NCBI GenBank assembly: GCA_031282385.1
Contig: JAITDV010000566.1
Coordinates: 1-20,042 of the forward strand
From: Planctomycetaceae bacterium
GTDB lineage: Bacteria > Planctomycetota > Planctomycetia > Pirellulales > Thermoguttaceae
DNA length: 20,042 nucleotides
Direction of reading: 5' to 3'
Shown here: positions 1 through 8,121 of the stretch, piece by piece
Layout of the letters: each line of letters starts with the position of its first letter
Position numbering within the stretch: position 1 is the stretch's first letter
Translations under genes and position numbers: made by a program
Notes under the pieces: model-generated
Seen by the model: only the letters and a program-made list of their open reading frames with translations
Told to the model about the DNA's origin: nothing
Databases searched by the model: none

Positions 1-2
1 GA

Positions 3-296
3 TCAAACGACATGTTAAATGACTTACCAATGATCTCGTTAAATTATTCGGGAAGTGTATTGTCTGCGTTGAATCCATTTTGTGATATATTTACTTATAA
101 CTATTATGCGCCTGTCGCAACCATGAAAGGTATGCGTGTTATCGGTATGACAATTTGGTCAATATTGCTTTGGTTTTTATTATTGGTATGGTACGCGAAA
201 AGAATTCACAAATTCTCTGCTGATTTCAAAGAACCATTCCCATACGAAGAAGCCCGCGAATTCGTACTAAAACTTGAAAAAACAGAAAATGCCTAA
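3..296 (+). CDS. ABC-2-type permease, C-terminal fragment (5' end outside window)
   Basis: The reading frame is open to the left edge, so this is the 3' end of a gene starting upstream. The visible part ends with one membrane helix (WSILLWFLLLVWY) and a short charged cytosolic tail. It aligns with the C-terminus of the next gene: the motif LSALNPFCD, a following W-rich helix ending in WY, and a tail with the pattern YxEAxxxxxxLE occur in both. It is therefore a tandem paralogue of the complete permease that follows 103 bp downstream on the same strand. The family role, by inference from that paralogue, is the membrane subunit of an ABC exporter. Substrate unknown; no ATPase gene is in the window, but one could lie just upstream. 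Confidence 0.7.
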   Translation, partial: SNDMLNDLPMISLNYSGSVLSALNPFCDIFTYNYYAPVATMKGMRVIGMTIWSILLWFLLLVWYAKRIHKFSADFKEPFPYEEAREFVLKLEKTENA

Positions 297-399
297 CAAT
301 TACTCTTCATATTTGATTGTGATTTTTATTTTAAGATTGTATTTCAGTTTATTAACCTAACCTACCATCAAAACACTTAACCCAAAAATTTAAAACATA

Positions 400-1962
400 A
401 TGACACAAATTTTCGACACCATCATCAACCCTCTGCTTATTAAGGAACTTCGCCAATTTGTCCGTAATAAATTTATTATTATTCTGATTAATGTTTATGT
501 TCTGACAATTGTTATTGCTTGTTTGTTGCTGCTGACATCAAGTGCGTACAAAGCCATGGAATTAAACGGCAGTCATCTTTTATTTACGCTGGCAAATATC
601 ATTTTTATCGCGGGATTCTTAACAATTATAGTAAGAACTGCATGGAGTACCGCAGCCGATAAAATCAACGAAGACCTAATGTTTTATTCTTCAATGAAAC
701 CGTCAACAATTGTTTTTGGAAAAGTAATATCGGGCGTTATTTTTACTTTACTTATAATGAGTGTAACAATGCCGTTTGTTACGTTAGCGTACTTGTTGCG
801 CGGAATTGATCTTGAGATTGTGTTTATTGTAATGATTGAGCTTTTTATCATCATGCAAGCTCTGAACTGTTTTGCGATTCTTGTTGCTTCGTCAAATAAA
901 TTGAAAGGTTCTACATACATGTCAACTTTTATTGTTGTAGTAGTATCGTCTTTCTTGTATTGCGTGCTGGTTTCTGCTGGTGTTGGCTTAATTTATTTTA
1001 ACACCTTGTATTCAACTTATGCGTGGGATGGACTTTGTATTTTGTTCTCTTTGGAATTTGCGTGTATTGCATTATTTATTTGCGGTTCAATAGCAATGTT
1101 ATCACCGCCAACGTCCAATAGAATACTTCCAATTCGTATATTACTCACGGCAATATTTCTGGCTTCAGTTTTAGCGGCATTTTCTGAACTTTTTCATGCA
1201 TCTAAAAATGACATGTTTATGGGTATTGAAATTATTAGTTTATTTACGTTGGGGGTTATTATTGTATCGATAGCGTGCGAGCGTGATCAATGGTCAACAC
1301 GAATTCGCCGAAGTTTACCAAAATCATTACTTCGCCGTATTCTTTTATTTCCATTTTATACCGGTGCGGCATGTGGTATTGTGTGGTTTTTTATGATGTT
1401 ACTTGTTATTTTTTTTATCGATGCAGTATTGCTTATCAATAACACGCTAGGACTGTTTGGAAGTACTACTGATCAAAAAATGCAATTTATTTTTGGATGT
1501 GTTATTTTTTCATTTGACTATAGTATTACGGCGATGTTGATTCGTAGTTCGTATTTGAAAAAGTCGGATTCAAAATATGTTGCAGTTATTGCGTTGATTT
1601 TGTTATTAATTTTTACGCTTGGCAGTATGTTGCTTTATTTTTTTATTATGGTTTGTATAAACGATCCCAATATAACTGTATCTGATCCGTTACGAGATTA
1701 CTCGGAGAATTTGTTATCGGCATTGAATCCGTTTTGTGATTTTGGGGAAGATCATTTTACTGTACTGCGAATTTACGGTATGATGTTGTGGTCTTTCATA
1801 TTATTTATTCCGCTTTTAAATTGGTACAAACAACGGCTTGGCAGTTTCAATTCCAGCATCGAAGAATCAATCACATACGACGAAGCCTGCAAAATAATCA
1901 AAGACCTCGAAGAATCGCAAAATAATAATAATAATAATAATAATAAAATTGTAACTACCTAA
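400..1962 (+). CDS. ABC-2-type transporter permease-like membrane protein
   Basis: This 520-residue protein has about 12 hydrophobic segments, the first at about 24-47 (IIILINVYVLTIVIACLLLL). The N-terminus NPLLIKELRQFVRNK is typical of ABC-2 permeases, in which a short cytosolic amphipathic region with a K/RE motif precedes the first helix. The C-terminal part repeats the LSALNPFCD motif and tail of the preceding truncated gene, so the two are tandem paralogues and probably form a pair of permease subunits in one operon. Substrate cannot be read from the sequence. The C-terminal tail ends in eight consecutive Asn residues encoded by a pure (AAT)8 tract, probably a recent slippage expansion. 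The TAA stop overlaps the left end of repeat A copy 1. I see no clear Shine-Dalgarno sequence. Confidence 0.75.
   Translation: MTQIFDTIINPLLIKELRQFVRNKFIIILINVYVLTIVIACLLLLTSSAYKAMELNGSHLLFTLANIIFIAGFLTIIVRTAWSTAADKINEDLMFYSSMKPSTIVFGKVISGVIFTLLIMSVTMPFVTLAYLLRGIDLEIVFIVMIELFIIMQALNCFAILVASSNKLKGSTYMSTFIVVVVSSFLYCVLVSAGVGLIYFNTLYSTYAWDGLCILFSLEFACIALFICGSIAMLSPPTSNRILPIRILLTAIFLASVLAAFSELFHASKNDMFMGIEIISLFTLGVIIVSIACERDQWSTRIRRSLPKSLLRRILLFPFYTGAACGIVWFFMMLLVIFFIDAVLLINNTLGLFGSTTDQKMQFIFGCVIFSFDYSITAMLIRSSYLKKSDSKYVAVIALILLLIFTLGSMLLYFFIMVCINDPNITVSDPLRDYSENLLSALNPFCDFGEDHFTVLRIYGMMLWSFILFIPLLNWYKQRLGSFNSSIEESITYDEACKIIKDLEESQNNNNNNNNKIVTT
1921..1944 (+). repeat. (AAT)8 trinucleotide microsatellite inside the permease gene
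   Basis: Eight uninterrupted AAT codons encode Asn8 near the C-terminus of the permease. Perfect trinucleotide repeats are prone to polymerase slippage. Because the unit is three bases, length changes keep the frame and would only change the length of the tail. Confidence 0.9.
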
Positions 1963-2062
1963 ACAGTTCATACGTTAAATTTTATTCACCGCCGCCTGCT
2001 TACCTATCGGAAATCAGGCTTTTACGCTCTTGAGTCGCGCAATTTATAACGAGCAGTATAGT
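1960..2062 (+). repeat. Repeat A, copy 1 (about 100 bp, imperfect terminal inverted repeats)
   Basis: The left arm starts TAAACAGTTCATACGTTAAATT and overlaps the permease stop codon; the right arm reads inward, on the other strand, ACTGCTCGTTATAAATTGC. The centre holds the family signature CCTGCTTACCTATCGG with a partly paired partner AAATCAGG. The right half contains TTTACG (2021-2026), an 18-bp gap and TATAAC (2045-2050), a promoter-like arrangement pointing at the kinase gene, which starts about 120 bp downstream. Confidence 0.85.
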
Positions 2063-2173
2063 TGTGTTAAGGGCAATATGTTGTTGCTAGAAAGCTGAAT
2101 CGATATTCCTTTTAACCTTTCCCTTCCCCTTCCCTTTCCAACTCATCAATTACTTACAACTTTAATTATTCAC

Positions 2174-3676
2174 ATGGTAGAATTTTCGTTAGAAGACCTT
2201 ATTAAACGTACTCAAGATGTTGGTATATTGACGCAAGATCAGATTCGGGAAATACTGACAGAAAATGGTACAAAACAAATTTCGTCTGAGCAATTTATTC
2301 AGACGGCACTTCGTCGCGGTATGTTGACAAATTATCAAGTTGATCGTCTTATCAGCGGCGAAATGAAAGGATTTTATTTTGGCAATTACAAGGCGTTGTA
2401 TCTTGTTGGTGCGGGTTCTTTTGCCCGTGTATTTCGTGCGGTGCATCGTGTAACCGGTCGTGTTGCGGCGGTAAAGGTTTTGCGGGCGCGGCATAGTGAG
2501 AGTGAAATTTTCGTAAAACATTTTCTGCAAGAAGCGAAATTTGTTTCTGAATTGAAGCATCCGAATATTGTGCCGGTTTATGGTGCGGAATCAATAGGAT
2601 TTTTGCATTATATGGCAATGGAATTTGTGGAAGGGCAAACGTTGCGTGAATTTCTTAAAGTGCGTAAAAAAGTTGAAGCGGTGACTGTGATAAAGATTGC
2701 TATCGATATTTGCAGTGCGCTTGATTATGCAATTAGAACGCAAAATTTACAGCATCGTGATTTGAAGTTGAGCAATGTTATTCTTTCGTCAACGGGTCAA
2801 GCTAAATTGGTAGATTTTGGTTTGTCTTCTATTACGCAAAGCAGCGAAGGCGATTCGGGGGCTTCGGCGTTGAAGAATCAGCAATCGATAGATTATATTG
2901 CGCTTGAGCGGGCGGCGGGAGGTAAAAAAATGGATGAGCGAAGTGATCTATATTTTCTCGGCTGCATCATGTATCAACTTTTAAGCGGTGAATCGCCGTT
3001 TGTTGAGACGAAAGACCGCACAAAACGAATGGAACGAAGCCGCTTTTTTAATGTACAACCTCTACATCAAGTTGATGAATCGATTCCGGCAGGTGTTTCT
3101 TTTTTGGTGAACAAAGCACTTACAGTCAATGTTGATCAACGTTATCAAAATACAACAGATATGCTCAAGGACTTGAATTATTTGCTCAAGAGAATTGATG
3201 TTGAGAAGAAGGCGGATTCGGCGACTTCGCTTAGTTTTGAAAATTATGAGGCGATGCAAAAAAACCGAGAGGAAAGGTTGCAGAAGTTGGAGAAGGCGAC
3301 TGTGATGGTTATTGATCCAAATCCGAAGTCGCAAAAAAGTTTGGAGGATTTGATGATTAAGCTTGGTTACAATGCTGTAAGTATTGATGATCCGGACAAG
3401 ATGATTCCGTATTTTGAGGAAAATGATCTTGTTGCTCAATGTGTGATTTTCAATGGGCAATCGTTGGGAATAAGGGCGATTCGGGCATTTAATGATTTTG
3501 CACAACGCCGCGGGTTAAGGGACGTCGCGGCAATATTGATTTTGGACAAAGACCAAACCGAATGGGAAGATTCCGTAACTCCGCAACATCACCGTGTTAT
3601 TCTGATAATGCCTGTAACTGTAAAGCAATTCAAAACCGCTCTAACATGGTTATTAGAAGGATTCGGAAAAAAATAA
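2174..3676 (+). CDS. Ser/Thr protein kinase with C-terminal pseudo-receiver domain
   Basis: This 500-residue protein has three parts. Residues 1-70 are a helical N-terminus ending in a LTNYQVDRLISG-type motif common before planctomycete kinases. Residues about 72-345 are a Hanks-type kinase: glycine loop GAGSFARV (79-86), ATP-binding Lys101, Glu120, HRD catalytic loop with Asp196 and Asn201, and DFG (214-216). The activation segment reads IALE instead of APE, but the catalytic residues are all present, so activity is expected. Residues about 375-496 look like a response-regulator receiver (VMVIDPNPKSQ, then a beta-strand CVIFNG and later ILIMPV). The position expected to be the phosphoacceptor Asp is Asn427 and the usual Lys of the KP pair is Met479. 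No transmembrane segment, so probably cytosolic. A pyrimidine-only stretch (2116-2139) lies upstream and there is no obvious Shine-Dalgarno sequence. Repeat A copy 1 may supply the promoter. Confidence 0.93.
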   Translation: MVEFSLEDLIKRTQDVGILTQDQIREILTENGTKQISSEQFIQTALRRGMLTNYQVDRLISGEMKGFYFGNYKALYLVGAGSFARVFRAVHRVTGRVAAVKVLRARHSESEIFVKHFLQEAKFVSELKHPNIVPVYGAESIGFLHYMAMEFVEGQTLREFLKVRKKVEAVTVIKIAIDICSALDYAIRTQNLQHRDLKLSNVILSSTGQAKLVDFGLSSITQSSEGDSGASALKNQQSIDYIALERAAGGKKMDERSDLYFLGCIMYQLLSGESPFVETKDRTKRMERSRFFNVQPLHQVDESIPAGVSFLVNKALTVNVDQRYQNTTDMLKDLNYLLKRIDVEKKADSATSLSFENYEAMQKNREERLQKLEKATVMVIDPNPKSQKSLEDLMIKLGYNAVSIDDPDKMIPYFEENDLVAQCVIFNGQSLGIRAIRAFNDFAQRRGLRDVAAILILDKDQTEWEDSVTPQHHRVILIMPVTVKQFKTALTWLLEGFGKK

Positions 3677-3769
3677 ACCCAACTAAATCCGTTTTCCATT
3701 TGTTGTTCGCATGATGAAATATGTGCAGCTGTAAGAAAGAAGTTGTTGTAGATGTATTGGCGGTTCTAT

Positions 3770-3920
3770 AGACCTTTTCGCTAACCTGTAGGTGACCACC
3801 CCTGACCCCTCCGAAGGAGGGGAATAATTCGCCTCCTTCGGAGGGGTTAGGGGTGGTCTCGGAGGAGTTAAAGGCGGTTTTTTGTTGCGTTGATGTATTT
3901 TTAGGTTAGAGAAAAGGTCT
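3770..3920 (+). mobile_element. Repeat B, copy 1: MITE-like element with 18-bp terminal inverted repeats
   Basis: The left end AGACCTTTTCGCTAACCT (3770-3787) is matched by an inverted copy at 3903-3920 with a single mismatch. The flanks carry TAT on both sides (3767-3769 and 3921-3923), a possible target duplication. Inside, 26-bp arms at 3795-3820 and 3832-3857 form an inverted repeat with one mismatch and an 11-bp loop; each arm also holds a small self-complementary hairpin (CCCCTCC-GAA-GGAGGGG). A third, diverged arm follows and ends in a T-rich run (GGCGGTTTTTTG). It encodes no protein. The element lies about 90 bp 3' of the kinase gene. A second copy lies at 8793-8907 in inverted orientation. 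Confidence 0.85.
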
Positions 3921-3932
3921 TATACAGATCGT

Positions 3933-3965
3933 AATATAAATTGCGCGATTCAAGTACGTAAAAAA
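3933..3965 (-). repeat. Repeat A fragment (promoter-like half only)
   Basis: Read on the minus strand this gives TTTACG, 18 bp containing a CTTGA-like core and CGCGCAATT, then TATATT. It matches the right half of repeat A, while the left arm and central hairpin are missing or too decayed to see. Confidence 0.55.
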
Positions 3966-4015
3966 CCGCTGGATAGATACGAAATTTTTTGTGAATTTTG
4001 AAAATTATGCTAATT

Positions 4016-4083
4016 TTGTCAATTACAGAATTTTCAGAATTGACAAATAGAAATAATAGAAATATTTTCTGTCAATTCTGAAA
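4016..4083. terminator. Nested inverted repeats between convergent genes; possible terminator
   Basis: Three related arms lie in a row: TTTGTCAATT (4016-4025), TTTCAGAATTGACA with AAA following (4032-4047) and TGTCAATTCTGAAA (4070-4083). The middle arm can pair perfectly with the last one (14 bp, 24-bp loop) or with the first (10 bp). The site sits just 3' of the minus-strand RidA-like gene and in the convergent gap after the kinase gene, where a bidirectional terminator is expected. The long loop makes it atypical for an intrinsic terminator. Confidence 0.45.
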
Positions 4084-4097
4084 TTTGTTTTTTTGGA

Positions 4098-5363
4098 TTA
4101 GCTTTTTTTGGTTGTAACTGCAAATCCTTCTATTTCAACCAACAACTCCGGTCGGCAAACATCAGCAACCGTATAAAGAATCGGCGTATCTCCCAACCGC
4201 TTGCGACAAATCGCCTCCACAACCCCAAAATCATCAGGATTCTTTACATAAACCCTAACACACTCCAATTTGTCCAGCCCAGACTCAAATCCTTGTAGTC
4301 CGTGCTTTGCCAAATTCTCACCGCTAATCAACGCAGCAATATTGTTCAACGTTTGCTCTGTTTGCATTGCCGGATCGCCGCCATATTGGCTTTCGGAGCT
4401 TGTAATGCTGGCAGTGCCTGATACAAAAATCTGACACCAGTTCTCAATATTAACCACCATTCCCCTCGCAAACTTCGGACTTTGCGGACTGTAATTCACA
4501 CCATACGAAAACGCAGACGTCTGGTTCGGATTCTCCAGAGGAACAACCGTAAAATTACTCCGCAAAGAATCAACCGCAATCGCCGAAATAACAACATCAA
4601 CATCATCCGCCCCAATCCCCGTACTCGCAGGAAAAACCGCCGCCTTGTGTTTTTTTGGAATATATCTGTTTAGGAATTTGGTGTCGCTGAAGAAATCTGT
4701 TCTTGCCCGATTGAGTTCCTGATAACGTTGCAAAATGCCGTCTTCAGTTACCTTGTCCGCCAAAACAAGATGACCTTGATAAATCCACGTTCGGACTAAT
4801 TGTTCAATCAAAAATTGATTCGGAATTAATTGCTCCTTAAGATTCTTGAACGCGTCAATAGAACGATTGTACGCACCGATAGGCGTATTTTGAGGACGAA
4901 AATCACCGCCAAAAAACCAACGAACCATGTCCACCTGCGCAAGAACAACATTGCCCAACTTAGATTTCTGAACTGTCATATTTTTTCCCGCAATTCCCCA
5001 AATCTCCGCACTACACACAGCACCATTAACCGGCGCTTGAGATATAATAGTCATCGCACCAAACCCGTCTGGACAAGTTTCCTCCGCAATTTGACGCACC
5101 AATTCACGCATTGCTATATCCGCCAAAAAAAAGTTGCTCATCACAACACACCCGCCGAAACCTTCCGCCAAAATTACATCCCGAATAGACTCAATCAAAG
5201 AACGGATTTGACGTTGGTAATCCGGTACAGATTTTCCGTGTCCTTGCGTTTGATCTTCAGGTTGGGTAATATAATTCTGCTGCGGCTCGGCAACAATAAA
5301 AATTTGCTTGGCTGTACCAAAAGGAACAACCGAATATGAAATTTTTTCATTTGATTTTCGCAT
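4098..5363 (-). CDS. RidA/YjgF-superfamily protein, two-part, chorismatase-like
   Basis: This 421-residue protein has no signal peptide or membrane segment and is probably cytosolic. The C-terminal ~120 residues have the Rid fold pattern: a strand with IFVSGTAS (about 312-319), a GGD turn, the helix QTEQTLNNIAALI, the strand VRVYVKNPDDF, and the closing CRPELLVEIEGFAV. The middle of the protein (SQAPVNGAVCSAEIWGIAG, ARTDFFSD, YIPKK...PASTGIGA) looks like a diverged first Rid-type domain. This whole layout matches a conserved planctomycete family often annotated as endoribonuclease L-PSP or translation-initiation inhibitor; the SGTAS...ES...GD pattern also recalls FkbO/Hyg5-type chorismatases. 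The Arg that binds the substrate carboxylate in RidA imine deaminases is not apparent (the segment reads TPILYTV where RidA has PARS), so RidA deaminase activity is unlikely. Substrate unknown. The start is an ATG with a weak upstream ribosome site. Confidence 0.75.
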   Translation of the reverse strand: MRKSNEKISYSVVPFGTAKQIFIVAEPQQNYITQPEDQTQGHGKSVPDYQRQIRSLIESIRDVILAEGFGGCVVMSNFFLADIAMRELVRQIAEETCPDGFGAMTIISQAPVNGAVCSAEIWGIAGKNMTVQKSKLGNVVLAQVDMVRWFFGGDFRPQNTPIGAYNRSIDAFKNLKEQLIPNQFLIEQLVRTWIYQGHLVLADKVTEDGILQRYQELNRARTDFFSDTKFLNRYIPKKHKAAVFPASTGIGADDVDVVISAIAVDSLRSNFTVVPLENPNQTSAFSYGVNYSPQSPKFARGMVVNIENWCQIFVSGTASITSSESQYGGDPAMQTEQTLNNIAALISGENLAKHGLQGFESGLDKLECVRVYVKNPDDFGVVEAICRKRLGDTPILYTVADVCRPELLVEIEGFAVTTKKS

Positions 5364-5773
5364 CGCTCAAATATTTTCTTATCAAAACTAACAAGATATT
5401 GCACGCCCCGTATACCCGCGTCAAATCTAACACGCAAGTATCTAAATAACATTCCAATACCTTGCAAGTAAAGTTATTTTTCGTTTCAAAAAACACCACT
5501 CCGCCGCCCCAGAAACAAATCACAACAAATCCAAGCAAATCCCGCCATCAGGAAACGACATTTGCGAAGTATAACAATCCCCGCCCAAAAAACAATACCA
5601 AATTTTCCGCCCAAATTGACGCCTATTGTAACACCCCGACCACAACCCGTTCCCAATTTGCTCACAACAATTACACATTAGAATCCGGCTCAAAAAAATA
5701 AGAATACAGAACAAAAAACAGATTGCTCCAAAAAATAAAAACTATACAGGAACAAAATAAATTTGATCATCCA
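5364..5773. other. 410-bp gap between two minus-strand genes, no feature seen
   Basis: I read both strands and see only short overlapping frames with unprotein-like composition. The stretch is C-rich on the plus strand and carries none of repeats A, B or C. It is long enough to hold the promoter of the RidA-like gene, but no convincing box pair stands out. Confidence 0.5.
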
Positions 5774-8053
5774 TCAAAGAGACAATATATATTCGACAAG
5801 TTCATCTATTTGTACGTCGGTCAATTGTTCAATGTTGCCATTTTCTTTCCCGTGCTTCCCTACTTTCAATAGTTCCCGCACAGTTTTATAACGTCCGTCA
5901 TGCAAATACGGCGCGGTTCGCCAAACTTCAACCAAAGTAGGCGTGTCAAATAATTTTTGATCAGTATATTGATCTTCACTCCCCACATCGTACATTTTCA
6001 AATCCGTGAAATATTGTCCGCTATGACAAGAACCACACCCGACATTAGAATCATAAAATATCTTTTTGCCCCGCTCAGCTTTGGCAGACAATTTCCCATT
6101 CACCAAAAACGGACTTTCAACCGGCTTCATATTCCGCGTATATTCGTCAATCGAAAAACAAGGATCACGTTGAGGCATCGAAAACATGATAAACCTAAAA
6201 CCGGTTCTAGTACATTGCATCGCATGCCTGCGATCTCCAAGCCACATTGTCGGCGGCGTCTGATGACTCAAAAGCAAACTCTTCGTGTTCTTTGGATTGC
6301 CCGTCCCATCATGGAGCAAATCCCAATTAACCGCCGTCATTCTCGCATCAGGATGACAACTCGCACAACTTTGCCAATTCTGATGACATAACGTTGCGTC
6401 ATTCCAATACATCTCCCCAGCCCGATCCTGCGACAACTCCGCCAACTCGCCAATAAAAACCTCAAACAAAGAAACCTCATCCGCATTGCTGAAATTTATT
6501 CTCTGAATCTTGTCACTAAAATACAAACCAACAAATACATTTTGACCCGAAACCGCAATAGACCTTGCCCCCTTGCCCGTCAACTTAATCCGCTTCTTTA
6601 TACCATCAAGAAAATTAAATTCAGATGACAAATCATTCTTATTAGATTTGTTTATTCTTTCATGCAACTTTTCTGCGTTGACCGTAATCAACTCGTCCGT
6701 CCCCGCACACGTAACATAAATTTGCCCGCCATCCGACATAACCGCAAAAGGATTCGCCGCACCAAGTTCAACATCGTCCAACGTAACCACACTCACCCGA
6801 AACTCATCCCGCTCCTCCAACACCTTCAAATTGATCACACTTATAACGTTGCCATTCATTTGTCCCAAATCCACCTTGTCCGTCCCGTTCCAATAATGCG
6901 AAATCAAATGCGTCAAATAAAGATATTCGCCGCTCGGAGAAATACTCATCCCATTCACGTTACAACTCCCCTTCGGCAAACGATAATTTTTGACGCCGCC
7001 CCCGCCGGCATCAATTACCGTCAACTCCGCCGCAACGTCAATCTTTTTGTCCGGTTGATCGGGATAATTATTTACTTCGTCAGGTTGAGAATTCGTAACA
7101 AAAATTCTTCCGCCATCCCTCGACACAACAATTGCCGTAGGTTCACGCACTACTTTAACCTGCCGAATAAATACCAACTCCGGTAACGCATATTCAAAAA
7201 CATCATTGCTAAAACGGTTGCACACAAACAGCCGCCTCGCATCCGGTGAAATTGCGACACCAACCGGAGTATGACCAGCTTTAGACTCACGCAAAATCTT
7301 GCCCGACTCAATATCAATCACTTGAACTCGCCCGTTGTATTCGCCGCTTGCAACAAATAAGAATTTGTTGTCGCCGCTAACCGTGATTGAATTCGGCTTC
7401 GGCGCAACCGAAATAAAACGCACAAATCTGTCCCGCTCCACATCAAATTCCGCAACCGCATTAGTGTCCCTAAGCAAAACAAAAATCACCGTACCGCCAC
7501 GACCAACCACCAACCCATTCGGACTCTTGTACACCGCCGTTTTCGTACCGCCTTGCCAAACAAAATCAGTGTTGCACCGAACATCCGCAGGCATATCCTC
7601 AATAGGACAATCGTCATGCACGTTAAGTTGCGATTTCAAGGTGTCAAGTTGCGGTTTTGTGTTGATGAATGGCAAATTTGCAAGTTGCCCGTTTTTGTTA
7701 GCCGCGAGCAAAACTTGCTGAAATTCTTTCATGTCAACATTGCCGTCCTTATTCTTGTCCGCAACATCAAAAGAAACAGACGCCCCAAACAACGTAGAGT
7801 TGGTAATTGTTGAGTTTGTAGAGGAACGGCTAAGCTTTTTGTTGTTATTTTTGGCGTGTTGTATGAGTACTTTCCTAAACTCACTCTTGTCAACAACTCC
7901 ATCCTTATCCTTGTCTGCCAAATCAAAAGACAAATAATCACCAACCTCAAACCCACCCCAAAAAAATAAACCTACCAAAAATCCGCCAACAACAAACCCA
8001 ACCAAAAATACAAATAAACGCCTAAAAATAAAGCCAATAACTAATCTTTTCAT
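5774..8053 (-). CDS. YVTN beta-propeller / dihaem cytochrome c peroxidase-like protein with two EF-hands
   Basis: From the ATG at 8053 the protein has 759 residues (an in-frame GTG four codons upstream is the alternative). An N-terminal hydrophobic segment (about residues 5-33) acts as an anchor or signal, placing the rest outside the cytoplasmic membrane. Two canonical EF-hand loops follow, DKDKDGVVDKSE (47-58) and DKNKDGNVDMKE (99-110), each with every calcium ligand present. Residues about 165-530 are YVTN-type propeller repeats (SPDARRLFVCNRFSNDV, SPSGEYLYLTH). The C-terminal third has two haem-attachment motifs, CASCH (563-567) and CGSCH (673-677), and the MauG/cytochrome-peroxidase tail TPTLVEVWRTAPYLHDGRYKTVREL. 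The likely role is an electron-transfer or peroxide-reducing enzyme of the cell envelope; the substrate is unknown. A His-Met or His-His sixth ligand cannot be assigned by eye. Confidence 0.88.
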   Translation of the reverse strand: MKRLVIGFIFRRLFVFLVGFVVGGFLVGLFFWGGFEVGDYLSFDLADKDKDGVVDKSEFRKVLIQHAKNNNKKLSRSSTNSTITNSTLFGASVSFDVADKNKDGNVDMKEFQQVLLAANKNGQLANLPFINTKPQLDTLKSQLNVHDDCPIEDMPADVRCNTDFVWQGGTKTAVYKSPNGLVVGRGGTVIFVLLRDTNAVAEFDVERDRFVRFISVAPKPNSITVSGDNKFLFVASGEYNGRVQVIDIESGKILRESKAGHTPVGVAISPDARRLFVCNRFSNDVFEYALPELVFIRQVKVVREPTAIVVSRDGGRIFVTNSQPDEVNNYPDQPDKKIDVAAELTVIDAGGGGVKNYRLPKGSCNVNGMSISPSGEYLYLTHLISHYWNGTDKVDLGQMNGNVISVINLKVLEERDEFRVSVVTLDDVELGAANPFAVMSDGGQIYVTCAGTDELITVNAEKLHERINKSNKNDLSSEFNFLDGIKKRIKLTGKGARSIAVSGQNVFVGLYFSDKIQRINFSNADEVSLFEVFIGELAELSQDRAGEMYWNDATLCHQNWQSCASCHPDARMTAVNWDLLHDGTGNPKNTKSLLLSHQTPPTMWLGDRRHAMQCTRTGFRFIMFSMPQRDPCFSIDEYTRNMKPVESPFLVNGKLSAKAERGKKIFYDSNVGCGSCHSGQYFTDLKMYDVGSEDQYTDQKLFDTPTLVEVWRTAPYLHDGRYKTVRELLKVGKHGKENGNIEQLTDVQIDELVEYILSL

Positions 8054-8121
8054 AACAACACACACAAATAAATAATTGGTTAAATTAAAAAATAATAAAA
8101 ATTAATACAAACGCCAAATGA

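Noticed and set aside
4830..5339. 169-codon plus-strand frame opposite the RidA-like gene
   Set aside because: It is the antisense shadow of a well-supported gene; composition is Arg/Asn-rich and unlike any protein. The same applies to 6662-7186 and 5957-6391, opposite the cytochrome gene.
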